This document shows, piece by piece, positions 43,005 through 44,778 of a DNA stretch of 44,778 bases. Each line of letters starts with the position of its first letter. Position 1 is the first letter of the stretch. Under the pieces are notes generated by a model that saw only the letters and a program-made list of their open reading frames with translations, was not told where the DNA came from and did not search any database. The DNA is from BOKV01 sp049289295 (lineage in GTDB: Bacteria; Pseudomonadota; Alphaproteobacteria; Rhizobiales; Rhizobiaceae), in NCBI GenBank assembly GCA_049289295.1, contig JBATLL010000027.1, positions 1 through 44,778 on the forward strand, in the 5' to 3' direction. The translations under genes and the position numbers were made by a program.

Positions 43005-43234
43005 GCTTCGCCACGCGTCAGCGCCATGATCTCGTCTGTGTCGAGGCCCTTGCCGGCATGGCCGCGCAACTTTGCGAACCGGGTCGCCGGCTGATCATTA
43101 TCAGTGCGCGCAAGCACCACGCTGCCATCGGCGGCGCGGCGGAAATCAACCTTGCTGCCCGGAACGATCCCCAGCAGATCGCGGACCGGCTTCGGTATGG
43201 TCACTTGTCCCTTTGCTGTGACGGTGGTGGTCAT
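43001..43234 (-). CDS. AbrB/SpoVT-type antitoxin (VapB type)
   Basis: The 77-aa protein opens with a swapped-hairpin AbrB domain ('TVTAKGQVTIPKPVRDLLGIVPGSKVDF') that binds DNA; the C-terminal part ('RFAKLRGHAGKGLDTDEIMALTRGE') should wrap the toxin. The ATG at 43234 has GGAG upstream; the longer frame to 43264 runs into the operator. An inverted repeat directly upstream fits autoregulation. Confidence 0.9.
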   Translation of the reverse strand: MTTTVTAKGQVTIPKPVRDLLGIVPGSKVDFRRAADGSVVLARTDNDQPATRFAKLRGHAGKGLDTDEIMALTRGEA

Positions 43235-43244
43235 GTTCGCTCCA

Positions 43245-43276
43245 TGGTAATGCATGTTTCCCATAAGGTATTACCA
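43245..43276 (-). promoter_or_regulatory. Inverted-repeat operator of the toxin-antitoxin pair
   Basis: TGGTAAT (43245-43251) and ATTACCA (43270-43276) form a perfect 7-bp inverted repeat with an 18-bp gap, 10-42 bp before the antitoxin ATG, where an AbrB-type repressor would bind. Confidence 0.6.
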
Positions 43277-43478
43277 AGCCGGCCAGAATTCAATCCCTTG
43301 ATAATCAGACTTATAAAACTAACCGTTGGACGGCAGCAAACATTCGGTAATCCATATCATCTGAAGTTGGAAACAGCCCCCAATGATCTTTTCGGCGCTC
43401 CAAATGACCGCAGACACGCTTACTCGCACTTTCCGTCGACCACAGGGCCGGCTTATCCGCTAGCCAAAGCGCTCACCA

Positions 43479-43904
43479 TCACGACCTGGGCTTGTTCAGG
43501 GATCTCAGAAGCGCTTCCGAGACCTCATACTCTCCTTGCCCGCCCTTGTTGCCGTTTGGCGGCTCCCTATCGGTCGTGGCAGCCGCCTTGTCTGCATCCA
43601 GTTTGGTCCGCAGTAGGGCCATCACCATCGGCCAGGTCGAGAAATGCCCCTCTCTCGCCTTGTCGGTGAGGCTGCGCAGATATCCGCCCGCGCTGTTGAT
43701 CTGATCGGACCGTTGCAGGATCGCCGCCAGCGTGATCGCCGCCTGAACCTCGCCAATGGCGTCGCAAGCTTCTCGCCACGCACTCGGACTGACCCCCAGC
43801 ATCGGCTGGGCCACCTCCACGGCCGCCAAAAAATCGCTCCAGTGGCGTATTCGACCACCCTGAGCCAAGTCCATCAGGTCCAGGCAAGCGTCAAGCACGA
43901 TCCC
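43479..43904 (-). pseudogene. repC: repC relic: C-terminal domain of a repABC replication initiator
   Basis: The frame keeps the typical RepC C-terminal blocks: 'WSDFLAAVEVAQPMLGVSPSAWREACDAIG', 'AITLAAILQRSDQINSAGGYLRSLTDKAREGHFSTWPMVMALLR' and a Gly/Asn-rich tail. The N-terminal two-thirds, which bind the origin, are missing: at about 43904 the homology stops and the opposite strand becomes an IS256 transposase end. RepA, RepB and the origin are not nearby. It shows that part of this region once belonged to a repABC plasmid. Confidence 0.82.
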
Positions 43905-44129
43905 CTCGCGGTCTATTCTTTGCCCGAGCACCATCGCCGCCGTATGCGCACCTCCAACCCGATGGAGCGAAGTGTGCAGCAAGAACTCAAGCGCCGCATC
44001 GTCAAGGTCAGGGTCTTTCCAAACGAAGACTCGCCCGAGCGACTCGTCAGCGCCGTGTTGGTCGAGATCGACGACAAATGGGCCGCCGACACCAAAGCCT
44101 ACATCAAATGGGAATGCCAGGATGCGTGA
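43905..44129 (+). pseudogene. IS256-family transposase relic (C-terminus only)
   Basis: About 75 codons remain of a mutator-type transposase: 'LAVYSLPEHHRRRMRTSNPMERSVQQELKRR', 'VRVFPNEDSPERLVSAVLVEIDDKW' and 'KAYIKWECQDA'. The catalytic DDE positions other than the end of the last domain are missing. The frame is open to the left only because it runs through the reverse strand of the repC relic. The join at about 43904 is abrupt. Confidence 0.82.
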
Positions 44130-44151
44130 TCACGCCAGAGCGGAATTTCCA

Positions 44152-44375
44152 GACAACAGGTTGCTCAATCTTTTGAACTCTATGCCAGCGGTCAACATTC
44201 CATCCGCTCATTGCTGAAGACCATGAATGAGTTGGGCCTGCGCAACGATCTCGGTCGCCCGATTTCAAAAGGCTGCCTCGAGAAACTCCTCGAAAATCCC
44301 TTCTACACCGGCCTGATGCGGGTAAAAACCACCGGAGCCTGCTATCCTGGCATACATGAACCGCTGACCAAATAG
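44152..44375 (+). pseudogene. Serine-recombinase relic (Recombinase domain only)
   Basis: One frame reads 'QQVAQSFELYASGQHSIRSLLKTMNELGLRNDLGRPISKGCLEKLLENPFYTGLMRVK' and then 'CYPGIHEPLTK' before a stop. This is the Recombinase domain of large serine recombinases ('F.LYA.G..S...L...G.R...G.P.S...L..LL.NPFY.G' then 'YPG.HEPL'). The catalytic resolvase domain before it and the zinc-ribbon part after it are missing, so it is not functional. No ATG is in a useful place. Confidence 0.78.
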
Positions 44376-44452
44376 CCTTATCCGGTTTCTGTTCATCGGA
44401 TTCTGCGATACATTGCTGGTGTCCTAGGGCCAAACCCCGGGGCATCGCGATG

Positions 44453-44469
44453 CTCCTCAACATGAGGAG
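44453..44469 (+). promoter_or_regulatory. Hairpin over the ribosome-binding site of the AlpA-like gene
   Basis: CTCCTCA and TGAGGAG form a perfect 7-bp inverted repeat around ACA. The right arm contains the GAGGAG Shine-Dalgarno sequence of the ATG at 44478, so in RNA the site would be hidden. A 12-bp palindrome, GCATCGCGATGC (44442-44453), directly abuts it. Confidence 0.55.
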
Positions 44470-44477
44470 TAATCGTG

Positions 44478-44666
44478 ATGAGACTGTTGAGCAAACGGCA
44501 GGTGAAGGAAATGGTCCTGTATTCACCGCAACACATCGCCCGTCTGGAAGCAGCCGGCCAATTCCCCAAGCGGGTACAGCTGGGCTGCAACCGAGTCGGG
44601 TGGGTGGAAGCGGAAGTACTGGACTGGCTCCAACAACGCATCGACGCCCGCGATCAACACATCTGA
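44478..44666 (+). CDS. AlpA-like excisionase/regulator (small helix-turn-helix protein)
   Basis: The 62-aa protein reads 'RLLSKRQVKEMVLYSPQHIARLEAAGQFPKRVQLGCNRVGW' and 'AEVLDWLQQRIDAR', the complete AlpA pattern (L...V......S...I.R.E..G.FP......R.VGW...EV..W). In prophages and islands AlpA-like proteins activate the integrase or act as excisionase. The ATG at 44478 follows GAGGAG; a GTG one codon earlier is possible. A terminator follows at once. Confidence 0.9.
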   Translation: MRLLSKRQVKEMVLYSPQHIARLEAAGQFPKRVQLGCNRVGWVEAEVLDWLQQRIDARDQHI

Positions 44667-44688
44667 CTCTCCTTGAGTTAGAGCAGGA

Positions 44689-44720
44689 AGAGAGCCAGCT
44701 GCCCCGCTGGCTCTCTTTTA
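44689..44720 (+). terminator. Intrinsic terminator of the AlpA-like gene
   Basis: AGAGAGCCAGC (44689-44699) and GCTGGCTCTCT (44706-44716) form an 11-bp stem with a 6-nt loop, followed by TTTTAATTT. Confidence 0.9.
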
Positions 44721-44753
44721 ATTTGCGAACCACCACCCGATCCAGGGGGATAG

Positions 44754-44778
44754 CCTTGGGGATGCGGCAACCCCAAGG
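44754..44778. repeat. 8-bp perfect inverted repeat at the window end
   Basis: CCTTGGGG and CCCCAAGG flank a 9-nt loop. It ends exactly at the window edge, so its context cannot be judged. Confidence 0.4.

Noticed and set aside
43644..43904. Left half of the plus-strand frame that ends as the IS256 relic
   Set aside because: This part is antisense to the repC relic and has no transposase similarity.

Overview
The window looks like chromosomal DNA of an alphaproteobacterium, most likely in the Hyphomicrobiales (Rhizobiales). I infer this from the infC / rpmI-rplT-pheS-pheT neighbourhood, an IF-3 gene starting at a non-ATG codon, an MbfA-type ferritin/VIT1 iron exporter behind an Irr-type (ICE) palindrome, an HmrR/CueR-type copper switch, an NDUFA9-like SDR protein, and a repC (repABC plasmid) relic. 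Genus cannot be fixed by eye. No rRNA or CRISPR array is visible, and there is one complete tRNA.

Both ends belong to integrated elements. At 1-57 lies the 5' end of a tyrosine integrase running out of the window; 165 bp away is a 16-nt copy of a tRNA-Ser 3' end (222-237), a probable att site. At 40540-40626 a complete tRNA-Leu(CAG) is followed by a second tyrosine integrase (40790-41983), and from there to the end the DNA is a mosaic: a truncated exported ORF, a VapBC-type toxin-antitoxin pair, a repC C-terminal relic fused to an IS256-type transposase relic, a serine-recombinase relic and an AlpA-like regulator. About 40 kb of ordinary chromosome sits between these ends.

The chromosomal part runs as follows. 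0.5-4.2 kb: a conserved hypothetical gene, then glpD-glpK for glycerol catabolism. 4.2-8.5 kb: an RND efflux adaptor and permease on the minus strand. 8.7-12.2 kb: a host-attachment-type protein behind an FNR/FixK-like box, then a copper P-type ATPase and its MerR-family regulator behind a 19-bp-spacer promoter. 12.2-16.2 kb: a lipoprotein hydrolase, msrPQ, arfB and a Gfo/Idh/MocA oxidoreductase. 16.2-21.1 kb: the translation block rpmI-rplT, pheS, a small unknown gene and pheT, with a promoter plus attenuator-like hairpin ahead of rpmI. 21.2-24.3 kb: a two-component system with a PepSY protein and a Gly/Asp-rich exported protein, lying between rpmI and infC. 24.4-28 kb: infC, an alpha/beta hydrolase, a BenE-type transporter and an EamA transporter. 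28.1-34.6 kb: a small exported protein, mbfA, a YiiX-like hydrolase, a SulP transporter, lepA and a small membrane protein. 34.7-40.3 kb: GST-queG-SDR in a tightly overlapping operon, uppP, a TauE/SafE permease and the NDUFA9-like SDR.

The best candidate for an under-described system is the PepSY / response regulator / histidine kinase operon with the neighbouring Gly/Asp-rich exported protein. The two exported proteins share a low-complexity motif, and the Gly/Asp-rich gene has an 11-bp-period direct repeat typical of OmpR-family binding sites upstream. Other strong observations are the rpmI leader attenuator, the ICE palindrome over the mbfA promoter, and the matching 12-bp-period repeats ahead of both integrases.
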